The notes under the pieces: model-generated
Seen by the model: only the letters and a program-made list of their open reading frames with translations
What the model was told of the DNA's origin: nothing
The model's database searches: none
Part shown: positions 37,180-48,283 of the stretch, in pieces
Position numbering within the stretch: position 1 is the stretch's first letter
Layout: each line of letters starts with the position of its first letter
Program-made: the position numbers and the translations under genes
Source of the DNA: Pyxicephalus adspersus
Lineage: Eukaryota; Chordata; Amphibia; Anura; Pyxicephalidae
Direction: 5' to 3'
Length of the DNA stretch: 64,000 bases
NCBI RefSeq assembly: GCF_032062135.1
Contig: NC_092861.1
Location: 118,415,555-118,479,554, forward strand

Positions 37180-38270
37180 TTTTATTCCAAATAAATCATC
37201 CTAAAAGCATTCTGGATTCAATTTTTTTAAAGAATACAATCCTCTATTTTAGCTTACGGATAAGCGATTTCCTGATTACCAACACAGTCAAAGCCAACTT
37301 GAGAAATTCATATTTATTTCTGATAACATAATCCGCATCCCAGAGAATTTAGCGTTTGAAATATACTCCGATATAATTCCCAAGTGTTAATGGCAGCAAA
37401 TGAAAGTAAAATCTGATCTAAAATGTAGAGATTTGAGATATGGAAAAAGACAAAATGGCATAATGCTCCCTCATAATCATCCACCAATAAGTGAGCATTT
37501 TATCCGATTATTTTTTGCATGCCGATGATAAAATAGTTACATGCACTCACTAAGCATTTAGCAGCACAGCTTTAAGCTAAACAGATCTCTTCTTACAATA
37601 ATAACAATAATGATAATAATAATAACAGCAAGGGTTCATTAGCAGCAGTGGCCATTAAGTAGGATGTGGAACTGGGACAAGTGCCCTGTTGGTATCCTCA
37701 CCTTACATGCATCACCATCTAATCATCATTTAAGCAGATAACAGCACTTGGGTGTGATGTTGTCCATGGCGTACAGGACAATTAATTCAGCAGGATATGG
37801 CTAGGTGACAGGCTGTTGCTAGGGTTTATACTGATTGCAAAGAACTGGTGCTGTTTATATAATGAAAAGTTGGCAGCAATTCCTGGACTATTTTTTTAAA
37901 CGAGACACAGTATTTACAGACATGGGCAGGTATATAGGGAAAAGTCAAAGAGTCACCTAACTGCACCGCCATGCATGTGATGCACTGCTTTTCACTTTAC
38001 CCAATGCCGTCATTGAAGCAAGAAGAGTCCCCAGCCCTGTCTAGCCAACTGTGATTGTTTGTTCTCAAAAGCCAAGACAGCATACCAGGGCAGTAAAGTT
38101 CAGAGTAAATTCTTCCAAGGAAGTGAAATTTTAAATGGCCCAGGTGATTCGATTTGCATGAGCACAGCACAGGATGACTTTAATATATTACCAGAACAAT
38201 TCTTTAAGTGCTCATTTGGTAACATTAGGCAATGGTTTGGGAATGTAAGGTCTAGTAAAAGTAGATCTTA
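37180..38270. promoter_or_regulatory. candidate conserved non-coding region
   Basis: Apart from a short AATA run near 37595-37626 this is free of repeats. It includes 'gataaaatagttacatgcactcac', 'gcagcacagctttaagctaaac', 'gttgctagggtttatactg' (an RFX-like half) and 'gattcgatttgcatgagcac' (octamer ATTTGCAT near 38152). It is one of the longest repeat-poor blocks in the gene-free part. An enhancer cluster is the likeliest function, but that is inference. Confidence 0.35.
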
Positions 38271-38287
38271 ACCCATACATTAAAATC

Positions 38288-38872
38288 TCACACAAGTATT
38301 ACCATATTCCTGTAATTTAAAATATTTTTAATGTTTAATCTTTTTAAATATACAGCTGTTATTATAATAAAACTTGGAGAACATACCATGGAACTCCTGT
38401 CTTGGTTGGCATCCATCATCTTACCTTTTAACACTGTACCTCTAAAGTCATTGGGCAGGAAAGGTCTACTGTTGTCATATGATGATGAAGCTGCTCCAGG
38501 GTAATACAATACGGTCAATGCTTGAGTATTTGTATGTAGATAGCAAGTAGAAAGGACTGCAGGAGATCCACAGTGTTGTGATACAAAAATCGAATGTAAA
38601 AACAATAGTTTATTGCTTGCTAATTCATTGAGGGATTCACCATCTTTAGGTGGCACCTCTCTCTCCATGATGCATGAATGTGGGCAATGTTGCCCTGTCT
38701 CTGGGGGAATACATCTCCAGGGTAAATTTCTAGTGCAATAGCTCCAAAACCTTTTAGGCTGAAGTACTGCTAATTTGTTTAAGGTCAGTGCCAAATACTC
38801 CAGTAGTAAAAGGAAATTACTTCCTAAAAAGCTGTAACTTGGACAGTAGTGTTGTGGTGACAACCATAACAT
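38288..38872 (-). other. unassigned 194-codon open frame
   Basis: This is the longest uninterrupted frame in the window that is not made by the N gap. It spans 585 bases in AT-rich DNA. The predicted product has no signal peptide, clear domain or repeat that I recognise. The region FRGTVLKGKMMDANQDR is followed by low-complexity hydrophobic sequence. No upstream promoter, splice signal or poly(A) site supports expression. It may be chance or a worn retroelement fragment. Confidence 0.15.
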
Positions 38873-38879
38873 TTCTGAT

Positions 38880-39805
38880 TTGATATTACTTTCTGTCCTA
38901 GTGACAATGCTAACAAATGCAAATAGAGATGGTGAATTAAAAAGTTTTGTCTATATATACTTCTTAGACCAACTCATACAAGGGGTTCCCTTTAAGTTAA
39001 CTAAATTGTCAAATTTCCAATCCCTATTTCCATACTTCTATGTAATCCTGAAACTTCTACTTTACTCTAAAATACAGATTACATGTATAGGCAGTGCTGA
39101 CCCTCAGTGATAAGCCCCTCTGAGTTTCCTAACAGCACTCAACGCGGGAAAGTGATCAATTTTTTGCTTCTAATGAAAGTCTAATGTGACCTTTGCATTT
39201 AGGGTAAATGACCCATACACAACTCCAATTTGTGAGCTTGTTCCACACAGAAAGCAGATGCAGACAAGACACGTCAATGTGTTGTAGAGTTAAAGTTTTA
39301 TTACATATTAGCCTTCACCGGTAAGCTGCATTTCAGAATGGATGTCCAATGGGAATATACCACACCAGGCATAGCTAAAGCAAAAAGAGAAAGTTGTGGT
39401 CTATAATGGAGCTTAAACTTCACAAAGACAAGTGAAGCCACCTAAAATACAAGCATGTACTTTTGATCAAGATTAACATCATATTTTATGATTATATAAA
39501 TCAGTTGTAGAAATTGATTACACGTATTTGGATGTACCAACAAACCTCAATTGACTTGTTTTGCAATTGTTTTCAGCATTATTTCAAATTGAAATATTGA
39601 CTGTGAGAAAAATAGAGGTTTCCATTGATAACTAATCAACAAAAAAGCACTGTTTGAATAATTTTTTATCTCAATTTTGTCAAAAAAATAGTCATTATGA
39701 TTCTTTTGAATAATGTTTGATCAGTTCAAAGTTTTCATTGCATTATTTGTATAATGGATTAAATAACCACATAGTGTATAGCTAGCTTTAAGTAAAATAT
39801 TTTGC
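38880..39805. other. gene-free DNA
   Basis: AT-rich sequence with no supported feature. Confidence 0.4.
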
Positions 39806-39953
39806 GGTCTATTTATAAAGCAGTAAATCTGGCAATCACTGAAATATTCCCTGGTGGGGAATCTTCTAGGTCCAAGTGTTTTAATAGCAGTAATTGATTC
39901 TCCACCAGGGAATGTTTCAGTGAATGTCAGATTTTCTGCTTTATAAATAGACC
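39806..39953. mobile_element. palindromic MITE (family G), near-perfect arms
   Basis: 'ggtctatttataaagcagtaaatctgg...tattccctggtgggga' is the complement of 'tctccaccagggaatgttt...ctgctttataaatagacc'. The 148-base unit folds into one stem. A diverged sibling lies at 55309-55455 in intron 1 of the ENTPD gene. Confidence 0.8.
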
Positions 39954-40245
39954 CCTTAGTGGTGCTGCTTGCCTATAGTTATGTATGGACAGACTCATCT
40001 TGAGTAGTTTTGCACCATTTGCTTTAAGTGAATGTAAAGCCAAACATTTTTTTTATTTATGATAGAATATAGTTGTATTTAAAAACATTAGTACTTGTCA
40101 TGTTTTTATGGCTGTCAGTTACCCTTTGGAGATTTACTTTCTAAATTTATGTTGGTGACCATTGGATCTTGCACAGAAATTGATGAGAAATCCAGAAAGT
40201 TGGGGTTGTCTCAGGAACAAAAGGGTAAATCTTGAAATTAGGATT

Positions 40246-40328
40246 GTGACACATGGCTCCCCGCGCATGTGCGGCAAGGAATCCGTGCATTTAGTGGTCC
40301 GTAGATCCGAAAAGGTTGGCGACCACTG
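40246..40328 (-). mobile_element. terminal fragment of a family A hAT-like MITE
   Basis: 'gtgacacatggctccccgcgcatgtgcgg...tttagtggtccgtagatccgaaaaggttggcgaccactg' matches the terminal 85 bases of family A (compare 236-338). The rest of the element is absent. Confidence 0.7.
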
Positions 40329-41094
40329 CTTTAAAATGTCTCCGAACTAAAATCTGCAATAAACATTTTTCATTTTTATAGGAAAGCTAAAGATATGGTA
40401 TGAATAGGCCATCAATTTCCTAAAACTCAAAAGAAAGATTACATGATATCTGTATGTTCTGTAAAAATGTAATGCTATTCGAGCCCAATACAAAGAGTTT
40501 TTTTTTTTTAATTGAATTTTAAATAATGACATTTCAGTTGTAGCAGCATATATATTTTACATCATTTTGATATTTAAAATACTTTTACACATAAAAAGCT
40601 TTGTTTCTTTCTCCTTTATTTTGATGGGAGTCCTAAGGGGTAACCTGCAGGCCCATAAGGGCTTAAAAACCAAAAAAAACTCCTTTAGTATTATATGCTT
40701 TCGAAGGCATTTTATTAAATTTAAAAAAAATCAGTAGCATGGAATACTGTTTCCTAAATTACACCTATTACTAGTAAGGAATATGTACAAATGGAGAGGG
40801 TGACCCAACCTGTAGTTATAGTGATAGGTCTGGCAAACCCTTCATGGATCAGAATATAAAGAGACAAGAATAAGACAAAAAAAACTACTAAAAACCCTGT
40901 CTTTTTCTTGTCTCTTTATATACTAGTAAGGAATGACAAAGGAGAATAAACAAGATACTTGATTTATTACCATTATAGGCTAATATTATTTTAGCATTAG
41001 GAATAACATTTCTGTTTTATTTATTTTCGGGAAATAGCTTTGCTAAATGTTCTACAAATGCCAACATTTAAAATTAAAAAACCCTAACATTGCT
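40329..41094. other. gene-free DNA with a small palindrome
   Basis: 'tataaagagacaagaataagac' near 40855 is answered by 'gtctttttcttgtctctttata' near 40899, a short inverted repeat. Nothing else is seen. Confidence 0.45.
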
Positions 41095-41900
41095 GCAGTC
41101 TAATGCGGTGTGAATATTCTAATTATTCATGAGAATTCCTCACTAGTTAGTATTTTTAAGCTTATTTGATCATTGTGGCTAATTCATTCATGGTGTGTTT
41201 TGCAAACTGGCAATTTACAAATTAATTGTCCCAAACAATATGCCCTACAGGTTTTCTGTGCTGTGAAGCTGCCTTGTCTGCTATGATGGCTGTTAATGGG
41301 CAGTTGAAATGCTTTTCTTTGCAGACAATAGATTTGTTCAAGTGTGCAACTATTTAGGGGAAGCTGGCCCGCCCACCACGGGTGGCAACAGTTTGTGCTG
41401 TCTGTGTCCAGCTGCTGTGTGCTGTCACGAGAATACAGGAGCCATGTGTCTGAAACAAAGAATAGTCACCCCATTGGCCTTTTCCAAGGAGAGACGCGAG
41501 TATATCAGTAACATATGGCCTTTTGGGGAATCCTTTCATTTAACCAACATTGTTTCCCTGTGTGTAAAACGGCATAGATATGAAAGTACCTTAAGTCAGC
41601 CAAGTGACTAAATCAATTTCCCAGAGCAGCACAACTCAGGACCCTAATTGGCTTGGCTCATATATTTTGTGAGAAGCTCCCTGAGAAACAGATTGGCCCA
41701 TTTTTCAAGCTAATGATTGTTATTTGAAGTAATGAATTGACTGGTTTTGGAGAGGGAGGCCATGGCATATCCCTGTGGTAAAGTTTAACTCTCATTTGAG
41801 GTCATTACACAGAAGTGGGATTGGCTTTTTTGTGGCCAGACAAATTGGAACCAAGGTTGTCTAAAGCATCGGGTCAACAGGAAGAAGTGTCAAAGCAACT
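41095..41900. promoter_or_regulatory. candidate conserved non-coding region
   Basis: A repeat-free block of balanced composition. Motifs include 'ctaattattcatgagaattcc', 'ggctaattcattcatgg', 'caaattaattgtccc' and 'ccctaattggcttgg', with a central 'ctgctgtgtgctgtcacgag' stretch. The 100-codon frame at 41309-41611 is cysteine-rich but matches no family I know. Regulatory function is the better guess. Confidence 0.35.
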
Positions 41901-42038
41901 ATTGTTAACCCTACTTAACACAAGGATCAATAAATAAAGGACTGGTTATACATCACTACTTTTTTGGAATTCCTAATTTGATTCAGTTTACCTTTTGCTA
42001 AGGAGATAAACAAACAGAAAGAATAACACATTTGTGTG

Positions 42039-42392
42039 GATAGATAGATAGATAGATANNNNNNNNNNNNNNNNNNNNNNNNNNNNNNNNNNNNNNNNNN
42101 NNNNNNNNNNNNNNNNNNNNNNNNNNNNNNNNNNNNNNNNNNNNNNNNNNNNNNNNNNNNNNNNNNNNNNNNNNNNNNNNNNNNNNNNNNNNNNNNNNNN
42201 NNNNNNNNNNNNNNNNNNNNNNNNNNNNNNNNNNNNNNNNNNNNNNNNNNNNNNNNNNNNNNNNNNNNNNNNNNNNNNNNNNNNNNNNNNNNNNNNNNNN
42301 NNNNNNNNNNNNNNNNNNNNNNNNNNNNNNNNNNNNNNNNNNNNNNNNNNNNNNNNNNNNNNNNNNNNNNNNNNNNNNNNNNNNNNNNNNNN

Positions 42393-42428
<36 letters not shown>
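42039..42428. repeat. (GATA)n microsatellite with 334-base assembly gap
   Basis: GATA units run from 42039 to 42058, Ns fill 42059-42392, and AGAT units run from 42393 to about 42428. The assembly failed inside the repeat, so the gap length is probably an estimate. The 147-154 residue minus-strand frames across it are artefacts. Confidence 0.95.
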
Positions 42429-42429
42429 C

Positions 42430-44922
42430 ACTGTCTTCCATAACAAAGACATTTCTTGCTGTAAAATGTTTGATTATTATCAGTCACCTTGCTCCAAGCC
42501 TTATAAATAATGGGGCCAAATGATTAATTTTTTTTTTTTCATGCCATTTATAATACACAATATTCATGACCATGTTTTATATATTTTTTTTTTTTTGTTA
42601 TAAATGAGCAGCTGTTAGAGAAACATGGAGGCTTCTATTTCAGTTTTAAACCTGTGACCAATAAGAAGTAGTTAAGGACTTTTTTTTACTTTCCTAATTT
42701 ACATAATTGCTCCAGATCAGTGATACCGAAAGTACTGAGGATAGTCAGCATTTCAGTCAGTCTCCTAGCACTTCACAGGGAAGTCAGCAAATGCAGCCTC
42801 CATGATTTTCTGACGACAGTGTTCATTTAATTACAATGTTAAATTTTTTACAAGGCCTTTGACTATACTATTTGTAGGGTAACCAATGACTCTACAGTGC
42901 TAAGGCCTACCTAAACAATCTATGTAATATTTATCCAACTACACATGACACAGGCACAGACATTCCTGTGCACTACATAGTTGTTGGTAAGTCTGATGGT
43001 AGAAATACACCAAACAATTCTGAAGCAAAGCACAAAAGAACAATCAACCACCTAAAGGGTTGGTTTATAAAATTGATTTCTGCACAAACCAATTAAATGT
43101 AAGAATGAAAATGGACAAAGCTCTGTCTGATGCAACTATACAATCATAAGTGAAGTAGTTTTTCTCTCCCAACAAAATTTTGAGTCAAACCTTTTTGTAA
43201 CAGGTATTGGTATTCTTTTATACTTGCACATTTTTTATATTTTTCTATAGACAATAATGCAAACATTCATTAATTAAACATTTAAAGAGCAGTAACATGA
43301 TTTAATAATAGTAATTTGTATACATCAGGGAGGAGGGGGATGAAAAACTAGAAAGCTATCAATTTTTACACACATGTAGAGTTGTGGGGAAGATGTACCC
43401 ATCATATTCAATGTTGCTGTAAATGCCTGATTGATCATTTTTCATTTAAGTCAACTGAATAAAAAAAAATCACATGTATTCTCATATTTTTGCTCTCTAA
43501 TATATAAACCGATTTATGGCCAGCACCCATTTCTCTGGCAGGTTTCCGTTAACTAGAGCTAGCTATGAACATGGTTTACAAATTCAGAATTGTTATTATA
43601 GATCAAGTTCACATTACTGCTTATCAATATAAATTAAAATAAATATTATCATTACACTTATGTCCTCAGCATTAAAAATAAATGAGTTAACTCTGAAATC
43701 CGGGCAGCTATATATAACCATAAATAACTCCCTCAATGATTTTTCTTTTTTTCTTGTGCAAGTAGTGTAAGACCTTAACTTGGTATCAGGATTTGTCAAT
43801 TTAACATCTGCCTCGAGTTCAGCTTTAAACTTTTTATATTTTTTATCATTTCATTTGTATTTAAGGCTGCATTAAAAAGGTGCAAAGTCAAAAAAAAGTT
43901 ATTTTACATAATGATTTAATACTTTGTACCACAATCCAATGTAATTATATTCTAAGCACGAAAGATTATACATATAATTTATACTTTTTTTTTATCATAT
44001 TTAGTCATTTCAAAACTAAGCCAGTTTTAAGTAGAAAATGTGAATTTGTTAAGTTTTTTGGACTTTTTTTTAGTATTGAGAAAGTATCAAAATAAGTAAA
44101 AAAAAAAAAAAAAAATATGTGTTTTTTACTGGTCCATAGGGGTATACAGGTATGAAAGCTTAATTGATAAAGACTTGCTCCCCGTCATAGGTGTGGACAC
44201 TTGTTTGTTTACTTTAGGACCTTGTTAGAAAGAATGGCCTGTCTGCGGGAATTCTGCTCATTAGGGTCCCCTATATTTGTCCAGGGCCCCATTTTGTCTA
44301 AAACTGTCCCTGAATGTCCATATCCAGCAGTTTCTCATGTTGCTTTACCATAGTCATTGAAAATGATTTTACAGCAGGGTAAAATCTCAGTTCATCATGG
44401 CTGTACATACAAATGTGGAAAGCCAGAGAGCTAGCTCAGTGAATTAGAAAGCTTTAGGGATAAATAGTTGGATAGAAGTGTTGGATAATTAAAATGGATT
44501 TAAGCACTTTTCCTGTCATCCTATCCGAGCAAATAAATTGTGGTTAGTTGTGGAATGAATGTGTTCGGAATGCTGCGTGTTAGTATTTGGCTCACAATGA
44601 AATGATGGGTAATGAAGTTCAGTATGGCCTCTTGGATAAGAAATGGAGATAATACACTTTATGCTGCATGCTTAGGGACAGAGTACTGCTCGTTCTGTAT
44701 TTAATCATCTCTGACTTTTGAGTGTTGGCAGCTGTTGAACAGCTTCAAAGATCTTTTAGGTCACACTTGAAGATGTACAAAATTAACCTGCTATATACTG
44801 CAGACGTTTGAACCCACATACCACATGCACTTACACATGCAGGCTTGGACATTAAAAAGATGCAGGCAACAATCATAAAGTGCAAAGTCTGGCATGCAAA
44901 GAACAAATCAGCAAAGCAAAAC
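42430..44922. other. gene-free AT-rich DNA
   Basis: No gene is recognised. A poly(A) run lies at about 44098-44115. Short frames only. Confidence 0.4.
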
Positions 44923-45231
44923 TTAAGCTGCGTACACACGGCAAATTTTTCTCGCCCGATAATCGGTATCGGCCAATTATCGGGCGAAAATCTGCCGTGT
45001 GTACAGTCCTGGCGGATCCATGGACGATGGACGACGACCGATCCTAATGAAAGGGAAGGGGAGAGCGCGCAGCAGGGTGCCGCTCCGTCGCTCTCCCCCT
45101 CCCCTCTCCATAGAGCATGAACGGTGCTGTATGTACAGCATCGTTCATGCATCGTGCAGTCTTTTCTCGTTGGAAAGGATCGTGAAAGATCCTTTCCAAC
45201 GAGAAAAATTGCAGGTGTGTACGCAGCTTAA
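44923..45231. mobile_element. PIF/Harbinger-like hairpin MITE (family B), best-preserved copy
   Basis: The outer ends TTAAGCTGCGTACACACGG and GTGTGTACGCAGCTTAA are exact complements over 15 or more bases. A second perfect stem lies inside: the 20-base arm 45162-45181 pairs with 45188-45207 across a 6-base loop (gtgaaa). A third pairing joins 'cgcccgataatcgg' and 'ccaattatcgggcg'. High CpG content suggests a young copy. The 135- and 91-residue frames over it are not genes. Confidence 0.85.
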
Positions 45232-45991
45232 ATTCTGGTAGTTTGTCATCAATTACTGCATGTTTCATTTGTATTTTTTCATTCTAAAATTCACTACTGA
45301 TGATAGTGTATCTTCTCCAGTCTTTGAGATTTTTTTATAAATCAGACCCAATAAATTAAATTAAAAATAATTAAGCACTATTCACACCAGTGCAAGTGTT
45401 GGCTGCACATTCAACAAGATTTACACTGCTCTGCACGGCAGTGGTATAAAATTCATAGGACATGAGGCCTTTTGCCTAGACTAGTTTAGACAACGCAGAA
45501 TAATATTGATGATGTGAACAGTATCTAGACATCTGTTTGTATGAATGTTTGTAAGTATGCAATGTCTCTCTTAATACTTGTTTGCCCAGCGTAGCAGCTT
45601 GAAGATAGAAGAACACTTGTTACACCACTGAGGGTTCTGTCATTTTGCAAAGTGTCAAGCCAAACTAATAGTGTGAACAGGCATATGGGAGTGAGAAACA
45701 CATGGATGATCTGATCATTGTTCTGCTGACCTTCCATCATGAAAAGGATGGGTGGGTCTTGAAACAGGTTTTATTGCTTAAACGTCTTGTAATCTGCATG
45801 GTGGTGACAGAAATGACAATAATGCATGGATCCTAAGCAAAACCTTTGAACTGCAAAACCTTTTGATAAGCGAAACAGTTGACAAACATATAAACATAAG
45901 TAAATGTATATATCAGTGTCATGTGTCACTTTTGACCATGCAAAAAGTTGCTGAAGTCACTTACATATACACACATGTATAATATAAGTAT

Positions 45992-46022
<31 letters not shown>

Positions 46023-47535
46023 CATATACTACAATATATGGCATTGTCAGCATATTTAAACGTGAAGAGCTCATTTGCCCAATGCACATTCAATAACGCA
46101 CATTATGGTGCATGCCATAAAGGCAGCCAATTGAATATGAATAGGTTGCCAGACCCACCGCATACTACCAAAGTGAATGGCACAGCAACCCAGCAAAGCA
46201 TGATACATTTATTACAATGCAATGATCTCACTGATCTCTAAAGTCAGCCTTTGCGTACTGTCAGTAAATACAGCTCTTTGAAAGGACATGCTGTGCTGAA
46301 AATTAAATATGCGGCACTGTAGACACCATCAAGGTTTGTACTAGACAGAACCACCAGAAATGTTTCTTCATTTTGCAGCCAGTGCTATATCTTACACAAG
46401 GGGAACATTTGTCAGTCAAAATTTTACCTGTTTTATCTTCTTTTTTCTTTTCTGTATCCTAAGAGCACCTCCCCAGCTGTACTGCACTTCGGGCTTCGGG
46501 TATTGATTTAAGTTGGTAAAAAACACTATTTCTATCACTTCCTAAAACAATATTTTAGGAATTAGTATATGCAAAAGATTATACTTTTTACAAAAATTGG
46601 CTTCAGGTTAAACAGACATGAGACACCACGACAGATACGCCAGTTTAAAATTGGTTTAGCCATTCATTCTCATACTAAATGTTCCTACGTATCCAGATTT
46701 TAAGCAAAGTAATTTGTAACTGTGAAACTTAAAAGTGTGTGTAAGTTCTAAACTTTTATAGTATGTCCCTCATGCCTTTCTTCATCTTGGACAAAGAGGC
46801 TGGCACCATCTTTGTCCAGGCATCACCCAAGGCCAGCATCTATTTATTGGACTATGATACCAACCTAGAAATGAACCAGCCATGTGAATCAAAGTTTTTG
46901 CACAATAGTCATTAGTTCTCAGCTGTGTCTTGTGTACATGTTTAATACAGATCAGCCTCATGTGCAGCTCTCAATGTGGTCAGAGTGAGTGTTCAGATCA
47001 GCCTCACTGCTACCTTTTTACAATTCTCTATGCATCATAATGAGCAAAATGGTTAACAGGTAAGAGAAGGCAGCGGGAACACCTACTCCTAAAAAGTTTA
47101 AAAAGTTGGATATTATGCTTCCAAAGTACTTAACTCAGGCCAAACAGTACAATAAACAGGTACTCCTTGTTGGAGAAATATTATTCCTGTATATTGAGCC
47201 ATCCCATGTTATATATTAATTTTGGAGTTGTTTTGATGGGAAGTTAGAAATCACCCCCATAAAGCCTGTTTATTCCTTAGGAGGACACTGCCACAGTTAT
47301 CTGCGGTTAGAAATCAGGCATTGCCCTGCTCTCGACCATTGTGTAAACTAGCTGAGAATGTAAGGCTGTCATGCTGAATTGCTTCAGTTCTTTTGTGTCA
47401 CTGACCAGGAATAAACATGCAAATCATGAGCCCTGAAATCAAATTGTCTTTCTTTCTTGCTTGGTTGGTGACTCAGAAAATCAGAGTAACCCTTTGACCT
47501 AAGAAATTAATAACTATATCTGGCAAGTTATAAGT
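45232..47535. other. gene-free DNA
   Basis: Contains a short family H tail at about 45285-45350 and an AT microsatellite at about 45990-46020. No gene is recognised. Confidence 0.4.
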
Positions 47536-47551
47536 GTGGTGTGTGTGTGTG

Positions 47552-47605
<54 letters not shown>

Positions 47606-47612
47606 ATCATGC
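47536..47612. repeat. compound (TG)n(TA)n microsatellite
   Basis: 'gtggtgtgtgtgtgtgta' runs into a long TA tract ending near 47612. Confidence 0.9.
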
Positions 47613-47644
47613 TAGTGGCCAGCAGTAATTTTCTTCATCTAAAT

Positions 47645-48283
47645 CAGGGGTGTCAAACTCAAATACACAGAGGGCCAAAATTAAAATCTTAGACAAAGTC
47701 ACGGACCTACCTTGAAATTTTATTGAAAAAATTGTGGAAATTTTTCCTTCTCATTAGATATAAACCCTTTTCATATGGAAACAAAGAGGTTTTGCTTCAC
47801 ATTCAATCTGGAACAAGCTTATAATAGACAAAGAGGCATACATTTTTTTTTATTTAAGAAAAAATCTTATGCCTCCTTCTGTATTTGTAGCCGTCTGAGT
47901 TAAATTTCAATGGTAACCTTTTTGCACAAGCTAACAATAACAATAATAATATTCTTTTATGAAAATCCAACCATTCATGTCCATGCCTTGGAGTAGCAAT
48001 GAAAAGTACAGCTGAGGGAGGTGCTGGAAATGCCAGACGGGGCTAAATCTTATGAGTGGCCCACCGCTGGAACTCCCTTGTCTATAAAAAAGTCCAATGC
48101 GGGGCCACACATAGGCAGAGCTCGCTAGTCTATAGACGCGAGTTATGCCGGGAATTTTAGTAGCGGCGCTATCTCAATGCAGCGGTGGGCCAGCTGAAGT
48201 TCATTTTTAGGATTCCTTTGGGGGCCAAATAAAAGGACGTTGGGGGCCATATTTGGCCCCCGGGCCAGAGTTTGAGACCCCTG
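47645..48283. mobile_element. hAT-like MITE with CAGGGGTGTCAAACTC ends, exact target duplication
   Basis: The left end is CAGGGGTGTCAAACTCAAATAC and the right end is 'ggccagagtttgagacccctg'. It is flanked on both sides by the identical octamer atctaaat (47637-47644 and 48284-48291), which fixes the borders. The interior includes 'gcggggccacacataggcag' and 'cgctatctcaatgcagcggtgggcc', shared with 50578-51004. No transposase. Confidence 0.9.

Noticed and set aside
41988..42452. Minus-strand frames of 147-154 residues across the N block
   Set aside because: They consist of GATA-derived residues and unknown bases, so they are artefacts of the assembly gap.
44745..45241. Frames of 135, 91, 80 and 74 residues
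   Set aside because: They cross the family B hairpin MITE in several frames at once, as expected for a CpG-rich palindrome without coding constraint.
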